DNA of 33,972 nt from Acidobacteriota bacterium (GTDB lineage Bacteria > Acidobacteriota > Vicinamibacteria > Vicinamibacterales > UBA8438), in the NCBI GenBank assembly GCA_026706755.1, contig JAPOYG010000632.1:1-33972 (forward strand), given 5' to 3'. The first letter of the stretch is position 1, and each line of letters begins with the position of its first letter. The position numbers and the translations under genes are program-made. The notes under the pieces are model-generated. The model ran no database searches. It was given only the letters and a program-made list of their open reading frames with translations, and was not told the DNA's origin. Below, piece after piece: positions 1 through 8,054 of the stretch.

Positions 1-341
<341 letters not shown>

Positions 342-453
342 TTCATTCCGTGTCGGAGCGGGAAGCTGCCGTTCGTAGGGTATTCAGTTGTCGCCTGGTT
401 GTCGCCCCACGGTCGGGACAAGGCCGACGGCGGGGTGGCCAGCGACCGAGGCG

Positions 454-469
454 CCCGGCAAATGCCGGG
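454..469 (+). other. Short hairpin in the 23S-5S spacer
   Basis: A perfect 7-bp inverted repeat (CCCGGCA, AA loop, TGCCGGG) lies in the 192-bp spacer between 23S and 5S. It is probably a processing or folding element of the rRNA precursor. No tRNA gene is seen in this spacer. Confidence 0.5.
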
Positions 470-476
470 GCCCGGT

Positions 477-524
477 TGCGTTCTTTGACACGATGAGCCC
501 GGGGGTGCGCAGGCACGCCCCGGG
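477..524 (+). promoter_or_regulatory. boxA-like element followed by a strong hairpin, just before 5S
   Basis: TGCGTTCTTTGACA (477-490) resembles the rRNA antitermination boxA (consensus close to TGCTCTTTAACA). It is followed by a stem of 11 pairs with one bulge (arms 498-508 and 513-524) and then a T-containing stretch. BoxA is normally in the leader and the 16S-23S spacer, so a copy between 23S and 5S is uncommon. The stem could be an RNase processing site. TTGACA inside it also looks like a -35 box, but no -10 follows at the right distance. Confidence 0.4.
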
Positions 525-533
525 TTTGCGATT

Positions 534-651
534 TCCCGGTGGTCATAGGAGAGGGGAAACACCTGTTCCCATGCCGAACACAGCAGTTAAGCCCTCCACC
601 GCCGATGGTACTGCGGGGGCAACTTCGTGGGAGAGTAGGTCGCTGCCGGGA
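534..651 (+). rRNA. rrf: 5S ribosomal RNA
   Basis: About 118 nt whose ends pair (TCCCGG at 534 with the CCGGGA-type end at 645-651). It contains the typical 5S sequences ACACCTGTTCCCATGCCGAAC, the AGTTAAG motif and GGGAGAGTAGGTCGCTGCC. Same strand as the 23S, 192 nt downstream, as expected for the end of an rrn operon. Confidence 0.96.
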
Positions 652-661
652 TTGTCACTCG

Positions 662-687
662 CCCGGAGCCGGCGTAGCCGGCTTCGG
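662..687 (+). terminator. Probable rrn operon terminator hairpin
   Basis: Ten nucleotides after the 5S end, AGCCGGC-GTA-GCCGGCT forms a perfect 7-bp stem, extended by CCCG/CGGG across one mismatch (11 pairs in all). The tail is GTTCGTTCG rather than a run of T, as is common in GC-rich genomes. Its position suggests the end of rRNA transcription. The remaining 688-780 holds no gene. Confidence 0.5.
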
Positions 688-780
688 GCGTTCGTTCGTA
701 CGCCGGTTCCGTCGTTCTAGGAGCTTGCGCCGCAGAAGCCAACGCACCGGAGTTCCGCGGCGCAGGCTCCAGGGACGCCC

Positions 781-3630
781 GTGACACCTACCCCGCTCGA
801 TAACGTCCTGGCTCAGAAGGCGCGGGGTCGATTCCGCACCGCGCTCCGCCGCCTGAACCGGCTGGATGCGACCGTTCCGACCAGGATGCGCGCCGCCTAC
901 CTGACGGCGGATGCGGAGTTGCGGCAACTGACGGGCGACAGTGAGGCAGCGGCTTCCGCCGCCCGGCGCGTTCTCCGGTCCGCGAGCGCCGCACTCGACT
1001 GTCGGGCGCGCAGTCACGGCGTGCTCGGCGCGGTGGCGGCCGCGGTGGGCAAGGCGGGCCGCAGCCTGAACCGATTTCGGCGCGCGGTCGAGGACGCGGA
1101 GGCGGCCGGCGACCCGGAGCTCGTCAGCCGGATCCGCCTCGACGCCGTCGACCACCTGGCGGACGTGGTGGGTCCTCCGGTGGCGGGCCGCCTGGTGGAC
1201 GAGTGCCTGCGTTCGGCCACCGTCGCCGCCCGGCCGGACCTGCACGTCCGTCTGCACCTGGCCCTTGCCGGGCTCGACACCCGGCGGGGCCGTCTCGACC
1301 CTGCCCTGGCGCACCTGGCGGCGGCGGAGGAGCTGCTGGCGACGGGAGAGAACGTGTGGCTGGCCGGGCGGCAGGCGCTCGCGCGCGCAAACGCCTGCGC
1401 CCTCGCAGCGGACCACGCGGCGGAGGCCCGCTACGGCCGGGCGGCACTCGGTCACGCGGTGCGGTCGGGCCACCTCGCGTCCCGTGTCGAGGCCATTGCC
1501 CGCCTTGCGCGCGCCCGGCTGTCCGCCGGCGATGCGGGCGAGGCCGAAACCCTCTGCGAGCAGGGGCTGGCGGTCCCGGGCGGATCGGCCCGGGTCCGCA
1601 TCGCCCTCCTCGACACGCTGGCCCGCATCGGGTTGTACCGCGCCCGACCGGACGAATGCCGGCGGCGTCTTGCGGAGCTCGACGACCTGCTTCGCCGCGA
1701 CACGAGCCTCGCCCCGACGCCGGAGGTCCTTGCCTCGTGCCTCACCCGCGCGCGCCTCGCGCTGGTGGCCTGCGCATGGCACGAAGCGCTCGCCGTCTGC
1801 GAGACCGGGATCGCGAGGGCGGACGAGTGCGGAGACCTGCCCCACAGCCTGTCGCTGCGCTGCCTCAAGGCGGACGCCTGCCGGGGGCTGGATCGGGCCG
1901 ACCTGGCGGCCCGCACCCTCGCCGAGGCCCGCGACCTGGCGGACGACGTGCCGCTGCCGTTGACGGCGGAGCTCGAGCGCGCTCACACCGCGCTGCTCGG
2001 CGCCGCCGCGCTCGGCGATCGCGAGCGGCCCGCCGTGGAGGCCTCCCTGCGCATCCTCTCGGCCGTGGGCACCGCGGACGCCACGCGGGACGGCGTGCTC
2101 GGCTACCTGCAGACCGCCGGCCGGGCCGGTTCCCGACCGCGAAGCCGGCTCGCGGCTTCCCCCTGCGACGTGACGCCCATCGTCCGCGATACCCTGCCGG
2201 GCCGCACGTCGACTCCGATTCCGACCCGCGGGGCCACGTCGACTCCGGACCTCCTGGACCTCGCGCCGCTCTCCCACCTCGCTTCGCGTCCCGAGCTCCT
2301 CGCCCAGGAGCTCTTCATTCTCCTGCGCCGCAGCGGTTGGGCGGAGGCCCTCGCAATCGTCTTCACCCGCGACGGGCGCTCGTTCGACCTTCGCGCCCAC
2401 GAGGGCTGGTCGGCCTCGGCGGCCGCCGAGGCGGCCCGCCGGCCGGTACGTGTGACGTCGATCCCCTGCGGACTGGGTACGGAGGGCGAGGTGCGCATCC
2501 TCGTGCGACCTCCCCAGGACGTGCGGGCACGAGCGGGCCTGCCCGCCCTGCGGTCCCACGTGCAGCGGCTGGCGGCCTTCGAGGCGCTCCGCCGCGCGGA
2601 CCGCGAGCGCCCGTCCCCGTGGCCGCCCGAGCTCCGGGCGCCAGGCGACGACGGCGTCTTCGCGTCGCCCGTGATGCGGCGGCTCGTCGAGAAGGCGCGG
2701 AAGGTCGCGGCGAGCAGGTTGCCGATCCTGATCCTCGGGGAGTCGGGCACCGGCAAGGAGGTGCTGGCGCGCCTGATCCACCGGCACTCGGGCCGCGGGC
2801 CGCGGGACTTCGTCCCCTACAACTGCACCGGCACGCCCCGCGACCTCGTCGACAGCCAGCTCTTCGGTCACCTTCGCGGGTCGTTCACGGGCGCGTACGA
2901 CAACATGCCGGGTCTCGTCCGCACCGCCGACGGCGGGACGCTGCTCCTCGACGAGGTGGGCGAGCTCGACCTGCAGGCCCAGCCCAAGCTGCTGCGCCTG
3001 CTCGAGCACAACGAGGTGCAGCCGCTCGGCGCCGCGCGGCCGGTCGCCGTCGACGTGCGGGTCATCGCGGCCACGAACGCCGACCTCGCCGGGCTGGTGC
3101 GGGAAGGCCGCTTCCGGAAGGATCTGCTCTTCCGGCTGAACGCCGTCTGCCTGCCCATCCCGCCGCTGCGCGAGCGGAGAGACGACATCCCCCCCCTCGT
3201 GCACTACTTCCTGCGGCGCCACGGAGCCGAGCACGGGCGGCCGCGTCTCAAGCTGTCCCCCCGCACCCTCCGGTGCCTCCTGCGCTACCGGTGGCCGGGC
3301 AACGTGCGCCAGTTGTCGAACGAGATTCGACGGGCGGCGGCGCTCGCGGACGACGGCGCGGTCATCACGCCCGAGCACCTGTCCGCGGACGTGCTCCGGG
3401 CGGCGCAGGCCGGGCCGCCGGCCACCGCCAAAGCCTCCCCGTTCCAGGTCACCGTTCACCCGGGGCAGACGCTGGCGGCCGCGACCGCGACGGTCGAGCG
3501 GGCGCTGATCCGTCGGGCGCTCGAGGTCACGGGGGGACGGGTGGACCCCGCTGCGCGGCTCCTCGGCCTGTCGCGCAAGGGGCTCTTCCTCAAGCGTCGC
3601 CGGCACGGCGCCGACCTTCCCGTCGCCTGA
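781..3630 (+). CDS. Sigma-54-type AAA+ transcriptional activator with TPR-like sensor region
   Basis: A 949-aa regulator predicted to use ATP hydrolysis to activate sigma-54 RNA polymerase. Residues ~1-440 are Ala/Leu/Arg-rich helical repeats of TPR type. A GAF-like stretch follows (~500-610), then the AAA+ domain with Walker A GESGTGKE (~654-661), the sigma-54 contact loop as GSFTGA (~700-705, usually GAFTGA), Walker [10 protein letters not shown]-like (~721-728) and the arginine-finger region [11 protein letters not shown] Fis-type helix-turn-helix ([15 protein letters not shown]) lies near the C-terminus. GTG is chosen as start because AGGGA lies six bases upstream and the homologous region begins soon after. 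It ends 12 bp before nhaC on the same strand, so it may control the antiporter and channel genes behind it; that role is inferred. No recognisable -24/-12 promoter was found here. Confidence 0.9.
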   Translation: MTPTPLDNVLAQKARGRFRTALRRLNRLDATVPTRMRAAYLTADAELRQLTGDSEAAASAARRVLRSASAALDCRARSHGVLGAVAAAVGKAGRSLNRFRRAVEDAEAAGDPELVSRIRLDAVDHLADVVGPPVAGRLVDECLRSATVAARPDLHVRLHLALAGLDTRRGRLDPALAHLAAAEELLATGENVWLAGRQALARANACALAADHAAEARYGRAALGHAVRSGHLASRVEAIARLARARLSAGDAGEAETLCEQGLAVPGGSARVRIALLDTLARIGLYRARPDECRRRLAELDDLLRRDTSLAPTPEVLASCLTRARLALVACAWHEALAVCETGIARADECGDLPHSLSLRCLKADACRGLDRADLAARTLAEARDLADDVPLPLTAELERAHTALLGAAALGDRERPAVEASLRILSAVGTADATRDGVLGYLQTAGRAGSRPRSRLAASPCDVTPIVRDTLPGRTSTPIPTRGATSTPDLLDLAPLSHLASRPELLAQELFILLRRSGWAEALAIVFTRDGRSFDLRAHEGWSASAAAEAARRPVRVTSIPCGLGTEGEVRILVRPPQDVRARAGLPALRSHVQRLAAFEALRRADRERPSPWPPELRAPGDDGVFASPVMRRLVEKARKVAASRLPILILGESGTGKEVLARLIHRHSGRGPRDFVPYNCTGTPRDLVDSQLFGHLRGSFTGAYDNMPGLVRTADGGTLLLDEVGELDLQAQPKLLRLLEHNEVQPLGAARPVAVDVRVIAATNADLAGLVREGRFRKDLLFRLNAVCLPIPPLRERRDDIPPLVHYFLRRHGAEHGRPRLKLSPRTLRCLLRYRWPGNVRQLSNEIRRAAALADDGAVITPEHLSADVLRAAQAGPPATAKASPFQVTVHPGQTLAAATATVERALIRRALEVTGGRVDPAARLLGLSRKGLFLKRRRHGADLPVA

Positions 3631-3642
3631 CGGGCCGCCGCC

Positions 3643-5145
3643 ATGACCGCATCCGCGTTGCGCGAGGCCCGCGAGGCGACGCTTCGTCAGGCCGTCGTTC
3701 CGGTGCTGTTCCTGATCGCCCTGCTCGGGAGCTCGGTCTACCTCTTCGGCGATTCCTCGTCGTCGGGGCCCAACCAGATCGCGCTCGTCCTCTCGGCCGG
3801 CGTGGCGGCGATCATCGGCCTTGTCAACGGCCATCGGTGGACCGACCTGGAGGCGGGCATCAGCCGGGGAATCTCGGTCTCGATGGGGGCCGTGCTCATC
3901 CTGCTGGCGGTGGGGGCGCTCATCGGGACCTGGATCCTGGCGGGCGTCGTCCCCACGATGATCCACTACGGCCTGACCCTGCTCGCGCCGTCGGTCTTCT
4001 ACGCCGCCGCCTGCGTGATCTGCGCGGTGGTCGCCCTGGCGACCGGCAGCTCGTGGACGACGGCCGGCACGGTGGGCATCGCCCTCCTCGGCGTTGCGAC
4101 CGCGCAGGGGCTCCATCTCGGCCTGGCGGCCGGCGCGGTCATCTCCGGCGCGTACTTCGGCGACAAGATGTCTCCGCTGTCGGATACGACGAACCTCGCC
4201 CCCGCCGTGACGGGCACGGACCTGTTCGTTCACATCCGGCACATGCTATGGACGACCGCGCCGAGCTTCGCCGCCGCCCTCGTCCTGTTCGCGGTCGCGG
4301 GCCTGACGGCATCGGCCCCGGAGGAGACGGCCGAGCTCGCGGCGGTGCGGACGGCCCTGGCGGAGAGCTTCGTGCTCGGCCCGCACCTGCTGCTGCCCAT
4401 GGTCCTGGTGCTGGCGCTGGTGATGCGCAGGGTCCCGGCCCTGCCGGCGATGCTGATCGGCGCCCTCACGGGAGGCCTGTTCGCCGCCCTGTTCCAGCCG
4501 GAGGCCGTCCTGCGCTACGTCGGCCCGACCGAGCTTCCGCAGGGCGTCGCGCTCCTCAAGGGCGTCTGGCAGGCGCTCTACGCGGGCTACGGCCTGGAAT
4601 CGGGCAATCCGCTCATCGACGACCTGGTCTCGCGGGGCGGGATGGCGAGCATGCTGACGACGGTGTGGCTGATCCTGACGGCGATGACCTTCGGCTCGGT
4701 CCTGGAGACCACGGGCATGCTGCGCGTCCTCGCCGGACGCATGCTGGCGCGGGTGCGCGGAGCGCGCGGACTGATCCTGACCACGCTCGGCACGTCGTTC
4801 GGCATCAACGTGCTCGCGTCCGACCAGTACATCTCGATCGTGCTGCCCGGCCGCATGTTCCGGGGCGAGTACGAGCGCCGCGGCCTCGACCCGAAGAACC
4901 TCTCCCGCACCCTCGAGGACGCCGGCACGCTCACGTCGCCGCTCATTCCGTGGAACACGTGCGGCGCGTTCATGGCGACGACGCTGGGCGTCCCCACCCT
5001 CACGTATGCTCCGTTCGCCTTCTTCAATCTCCTCAGTCCGCTCGTGGCAGCGCTGTACGGCGTCCTGAACATCGCCGTCGCCCCCGTCCGGACCGCCGCC
5101 GGCGCCCCTCCCGGCGAAGGCCCGGACTCGAAGCCGCCGATATAA
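3643..5145 (+). CDS. nhaC: NhaC-family Na+/H+ antiporter
   Basis: A 500-aa polytopic inner-membrane protein with about 11-13 hydrophobic segments. The stretch GAYFGDKMSPLSDTTNLAP (around residues 169-187) is the NhaC-type signature, and a second conserved region with NVLASDQY lies in the C-terminal half. It is expected to exchange Na+ for H+ and so to govern pH and salt tolerance. It begins 12 bp after the sigma-54-type regulator, with no clear Shine-Dalgarno, so translation may be coupled. The stop lies in a TATAAT that may be the -10 box of the next gene. The length is normal for the family; substrate preference cannot be read from the sequence. Confidence 0.92.
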   Translation: MTASALREAREATLRQAVVPVLFLIALLGSSVYLFGDSSSSGPNQIALVLSAGVAAIIGLVNGHRWTDLEAGISRGISVSMGAVLILLAVGALIGTWILAGVVPTMIHYGLTLLAPSVFYAAACVICAVVALATGSSWTTAGTVGIALLGVATAQGLHLGLAAGAVISGAYFGDKMSPLSDTTNLAPAVTGTDLFVHIRHMLWTTAPSFAAALVLFAVAGLTASAPEETAELAAVRTALAESFVLGPHLLLPMVLVLALVMRRVPALPAMLIGALTGGLFAALFQPEAVLRYVGPTELPQGVALLKGVWQALYAGYGLESGNPLIDDLVSRGGMASMLTTVWLILTAMTFGSVLETTGMLRVLAGRMLARVRGARGLILTTLGTSFGINVLASDQYISIVLPGRMFRGEYERRGLDPKNLSRTLEDAGTLTSPLIPWNTCGAFMATTLGVPTLTYAPFAFFNLLSPLVAALYGVLNIAVAPVRTAAGAPPGEGPDSKPPI

Positions 5146-5146
5146 T
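5141..5146 (+). promoter_or_regulatory. Putative -10 box (TATAAT) for the K+ channel gene
   Basis: A perfect TATAAT overlaps the nhaC stop codon, 25 bp before the TTG start of the channel gene. No TTGACA-like -35 is seen. The channel gene could therefore be transcribed from its own promoter as well as by read-through from nhaC. Confidence 0.4.
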
Positions 5147-5171
5147 CGTCATCGATCCTCCAAGGAGCGCC

Positions 5172-6869
5172 TTGCTGTTCCCGAGCAGCGCACGCAGGGC
5201 GGCCGGCCGCGAGCCCGGGCGCCGCAGCAGCTTTCCGTTCGTCGTCGGCGCCATCCTCGCGGCGTTCATCCCGCTGAACGCGGCCCTCTTCCAGCTGATC
5301 ATGCTGCACGTCGAGGACCGCTCCTACTCGTGGATCACGGCCGTGTACTGGACCGTGGTCACCATGAGCACGCTCGGCTTCGGCGACATCGTCTTCCAGA
5401 GCGACGCCGGCCGGCTGTTCAGCATCTGGGTGCTGCTGAGCGGCATCCTGCTGCTGCTGGTCGCCCTGCCCTACGTGTCGATCGAGTTCCTGATCGAACC
5501 GCTGCGGCGCGCGCAGGAGCTGTCGCGCGTGCCCCGGCGGGCGCCCGCCGGCGAGCGCGGGCACGTGGTCATCACCCGCTACGACCCGATCGCGGCCAGC
5601 CTGATCGGACGCCTCCGTACCGACGGCATCCCGTGCTACGTCCTCGAGCCCGATCCGGCGGAGGCGGCCCACCTGACGGACCGCGGGATCCGGGTGGTGG
5701 CGGGCGACCCCGAGAGCCGCCTGACCTTCGAGCTGCTCGGCATCGAGCGGGCGCGGACGGTGTTCGCGAACCACGAGGACACCACGAACACCAACATCGC
5801 GCTGACCGTCCGCGAGGTGTCGCCCGACGTCCCGGTCATCGCGCTCGCGGAGCACGAGGACTCGACGGACATCCTGGAGCTGAGCGGCTGTTCGCACATC
5901 CTCCCGCTCAAGGTGCGTCTCGGCGAGTACCTGGCGAACCGGGTCAGCGCCGGCCTCGGGAAGGCCGACATCGTCGGCACCGTGAAGGGGCTGCAGATAG
6001 CCGAGTTCTCGGCCCGCGACACGCCGCTGGCCGGCCAGTCCGTGCGCGACACCCATCTCCGGGAACGGACGGGGCTGAACATCGTCGGGCTGTGGCACCG
6101 CGGACGCCTCGTTCCCGCCTTCCCGGGGGTGCCGATCACGCAGGAGAGCATCGTGGTCGTCGTGGGCGCGACCGATCAGTTGACCGCCCTCGACGGGCTT
6201 ATCCGCGACCGTCCGGACATCGACGCTCCCATCCTGCTCGTGGGGGCGAGCACGGTCGGCAGCGTCGCCGCCCGCGCCCTCAAGCGCAAGGGCGTGCGGG
6301 TTCACGTGCTCGACCGGGATCCGGAGGCGCGGGAGCGGATGATCGGCGTTGCCGACGAGGTGTTCGGGGGCGACGCCAACGACCGTGACGCGCTGACCCG
6401 GGCCGGCCTCGGGAACGCCGCGCAGGTGCTGCTCACGACGCACGACGACGCGATGAACGTCTATCTCGCCGTCTACTGCCGGCGCCTGAAGCCCGACCTG
6501 CGCATCGTGAGCCGCGTCACCCACGAGCAGAACCTCGAAGCCATCCACCGCGCCGGCGCCGACTTCGTCCTCAGCTACTCCTCGCTGGGGGCCGAAGCCG
6601 TGCTCTCCCTCATCGAAGGACACGAGCTGGTGGTCCTCGGAGAGGGCGTCGACCTCTTCTCGCTGCCCCTCCCCCGCTCCCTGCACGGGAAGACGCTGGC
6701 CGCCACGGAGATCGGATCGCGCACCGGCCTGAGCGTCGTCGCGGTCGAGCAGGGCGGGCAGGTCGTCACCAACCTGCGCGCGTCGATGACCCTGGAAGCG
6801 GGCGCCGAGCTCGTCATGCTCGGCAGCGTGCAGCAACGGCGCGGGTTCACGGCCCGGTTCGGGAACTGA
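5172..6869 (+). CDS. Two-TM potassium channel with tandem RCK (TrkA-N/TrkA-C) domains
   Basis: A 565-aa inner-membrane K+ channel subunit. TM1 (~20-42) and TM2 (~82-105) flank a pore helix and the selectivity filter TLGFGD (residues 67-72), a variant of TVGYGD. Two cytoplasmic Rossmann/RCK units follow (~130-340 and ~350-565), each with a TrkA-C-like tail. In the second unit the nucleotide loop is VGASTVGS; in the first (ITRYDPIAAS) the GxGxxG glycines are absent, so only the second may bind nucleotide normally. TTG is taken as start because AAGGAG sits four bases before it and in-frame sequence further upstream belongs to nhaC. With nhaC it forms a cation-homeostasis group. The last 16 codons and the stop are duplicated downstream (see repeat). 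Confidence 0.88.
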   Translation: MLFPSSARRAAGREPGRRSSFPFVVGAILAAFIPLNAALFQLIMLHVEDRSYSWITAVYWTVVTMSTLGFGDIVFQSDAGRLFSIWVLLSGILLLLVALPYVSIEFLIEPLRRAQELSRVPRRAPAGERGHVVITRYDPIAASLIGRLRTDGIPCYVLEPDPAEAAHLTDRGIRVVAGDPESRLTFELLGIERARTVFANHEDTTNTNIALTVREVSPDVPVIALAEHEDSTDILELSGCSHILPLKVRLGEYLANRVSAGLGKADIVGTVKGLQIAEFSARDTPLAGQSVRDTHLRERTGLNIVGLWHRGRLVPAFPGVPITQESIVVVVGATDQLTALDGLIRDRPDIDAPILLVGASTVGSVAARALKRKGVRVHVLDRDPEARERMIGVADEVFGGDANDRDALTRAGLGNAAQVLLTTHDDAMNVYLAVYCRRLKPDLRIVSRVTHEQNLEAIHRAGADFVLSYSSLGAEAVLSLIEGHELVVLGEGVDLFSLPLPRSLHGKTLAATEIGSRTGLSVVAVEQGGQVVTNLRASMTLEAGAELVMLGSVQQRRGFTARFGN

Positions 6870-6920
6870 CCCGGCAGCGTGCAGCAACGGCGCGGATTCA
6901 CGGCCCGGTTCGGGAACTGA
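6821..6920 (+). repeat. 51-bp tandem duplication spanning the stop codon
   Basis: The sequence 6821-6869 is repeated at 6872-6920 with a single difference (G6845 versus A6896). The period is 51 bp, exactly 17 codons. The first copy encodes the end of the K+ channel protein and its TGA. The second copy stays in frame and would encode the same end (SVQQRRGFTARFGN) and a second TGA if the first were read through. Confidence 0.95.
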
Positions 6921-6943
6921 ACCAGCGGGCGGGGGAAGTCGTG

Positions 6944-7423
6944 CTACCAGGCGGGCTGCCGGGCGCCTCTGTACGCAACCCGGTAGCCGATGACGAGGTG
7001 GACGCCGTAGGCGATGACGAACAGCACGCTCGTGGCCACGTGGGTCCAGATCGCGGTCGCGATCACGGCGGGGCTCGTCGCCACCTGGATGAGATAGCCC
7101 GACAGCGTCATCACCAGGAAGCTCCCGGCCGACGTGAGGCCGGTGCGCCGGTTCACCGGACTGGCCTGCAGGAGCTTGCGCAACGTGTGGGAGCGGAACA
7201 CCATGCCGAAGAGGAAGACGCCGAGCGGCGCGACGAACACGTGGATCGACAGCATCGTCGGCTCCCACGGGTGGTTGACGAGCGCGAACGGATCGTCGGT
7301 CGTCATCAGGTACTTCATGCAGAAGTAGGCCACGCCGCTCAGCGTGATGACGGCGTGCATCGCGTTGAAGAACCAGCGCTCCGCCCGGGGCAGGACGGCC
7401 CACCGCTTGAGGGCGGCGATCAT
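6944..7423 (-). CDS. Four-helix b-type cytochrome-like membrane protein (DUF4405-like)
   Basis: A 159-aa protein with four hydrophobic helices (~20-40, 57-76, 98-117, 124-147). Histidines sit in the helices at H23, H61, H128 and H142, an arrangement that could hold two b hemes as in cytochrome b561/DUF4405-type proteins. It is last in a minus-strand run after a porin and an FMN-binding protein. A likely job is passing electrons across the inner membrane from the quinone pool to the flavinylated partner; this is inferred from the family and neighbours. The start ATG has no good Shine-Dalgarno, and a repeat core (7433-7448) lies just before it. Its 3' end faces the K+ channel gene. Confidence 0.7.
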   Translation of the reverse strand: MIAALKRWAVLPRAERWFFNAMHAVITLSGVAYFCMKYLMTTDDPFALVNHPWEPTMLSIHVFVAPLGVFLFGMVFRSHTLRKLLQASPVNRRTGLTSAGSFLVMTLSGYLIQVATSPAVIATAIWTHVATSVLFVIAYGVHLVIGYRVAYRGARQPAW

Positions 7424-7432
7424 GGACAGCCG

Positions 7433-7448
7433 GGAGTCTGCGCCGTAG
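7433..7448 (-). repeat. Dispersed repeat core, copy E
   Basis: On the minus strand this reads CTACGGCGCAGACTCC, identical to the cores at 14020-14035, 14098-14113 and 28788-28803. It lies in the 43-bp gap between the FMN-binding gene (18 nt after its stop) and the cytochrome-like gene (9 nt before its ATG). Confidence 0.9.
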
Positions 7449-7466
7449 AGAGTGGCATGGAGGGCT

Positions 7467-8054
7467 TCAGGGCGCGCCCCCGGCCTGCAGGATCCGATCG
7501 AGGGCCAGCACCCGCCGCACCGCGCCGTTCACGGCGCGATTCGTGAGCGTCGCGCCGGCGATCGGCCGGATGGCGCGCTGGATCGCGAGGTCGTCGTCGA
7601 GCGGCCGGCGATCGTACTGCCGCAGCCACGGCTCGGGCGCGACGTACTCCGGCGGCTCGAGAAACGCAGTGACGTCGATACGGCGGACTCGCCCGTCCGG
7701 CTCGAGCGAGATCAGGAGGCTCTCGCGCTTCGTGCGCACCACGTGGGTGTCGACGTAGGCCCGCCCGACGACGGCACCGCCGCGGCGCGCCACGTAGCGC
7801 GCGTAGATGCGGCCCGGAACGTCCTGGCGAGAGAGGTCGGCCACGGCCCGGACCTGGGCTCGCGTCAGATAGACCCGATCCGCGGCGATATCGGCGCCGG
7901 GGAAGGTCGCGGCCAGCGCCTCCTCCCTCGAGATGCCGGGCTGGCCGCTCGCCGCGGCGGCGGTCATCACCACGAGGAGCCCGGCGGCCAGGAGACGAGC
8001 CGCGGGCCGGCGATCAGAATGCGTATCCAACGTTGACGTTGAACTGGTTGACAC
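7467..8054 (-). CDS. Secreted FMN-binding domain protein, probably flavinylated by ApbE
   Basis: A 195-aa protein (if started at GTG 8054) with a hydrophobic signal segment (~19-37) ending ASG, then an FMN_bind-like domain. Near the C-terminus RPIAGATLTNRAVNGAVRR contains the GAT motif that the ApbE transferase uses to attach FMN to threonine in NqrC/RnfG-type proteins; the acceptor here would be T169. The protein should sit in the periplasm. The GTG start overlaps the porin gene by 41 bp; TTG at 8030 would cut this to 17 bp, and neither has a clear Shine-Dalgarno, so the start is uncertain and translational coupling is likely. No apbE is present in the window. Confidence 0.78.
   Translation of the reverse strand: MSTSSTSTLDTHSDRRPAARLLAAGLLVVMTAAAASGQPGISREEALAATFPGADIAADRVYLTRAQVRAVADLSRQDVPGRIYARYVARRGGAVVGRAYVDTHVVRTKRESLLISLEPDGRVRRIDVTAFLEPPEYVAPEPWLRQYDRRPLDDDLAIQRAIRPIAGATLTNRAVNGAVRRVLALDRILQAGGAP

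Noticed and set aside
485-490. TTGACA as a -35 box between 23S and 5S
   Set aside because: No -10-like sequence occurs 16-18 bp downstream; the context fits boxA better.
655-4242. A 1195-codon open frame on the minus strand opposite the sigma-54 regulator and nhaC
   Set aside because: It is Arg/Gly/Pro-rich with no domain, spans two real genes and is an expected shadow of GC-rich codon bias.
1203-5171. Upstream extension of the K+ channel frame (open since 1203)
   Set aside because: It overlaps the regulator and nhaC in another frame and has shadow composition; a Shine-Dalgarno and TTG at 5172 mark the real start.
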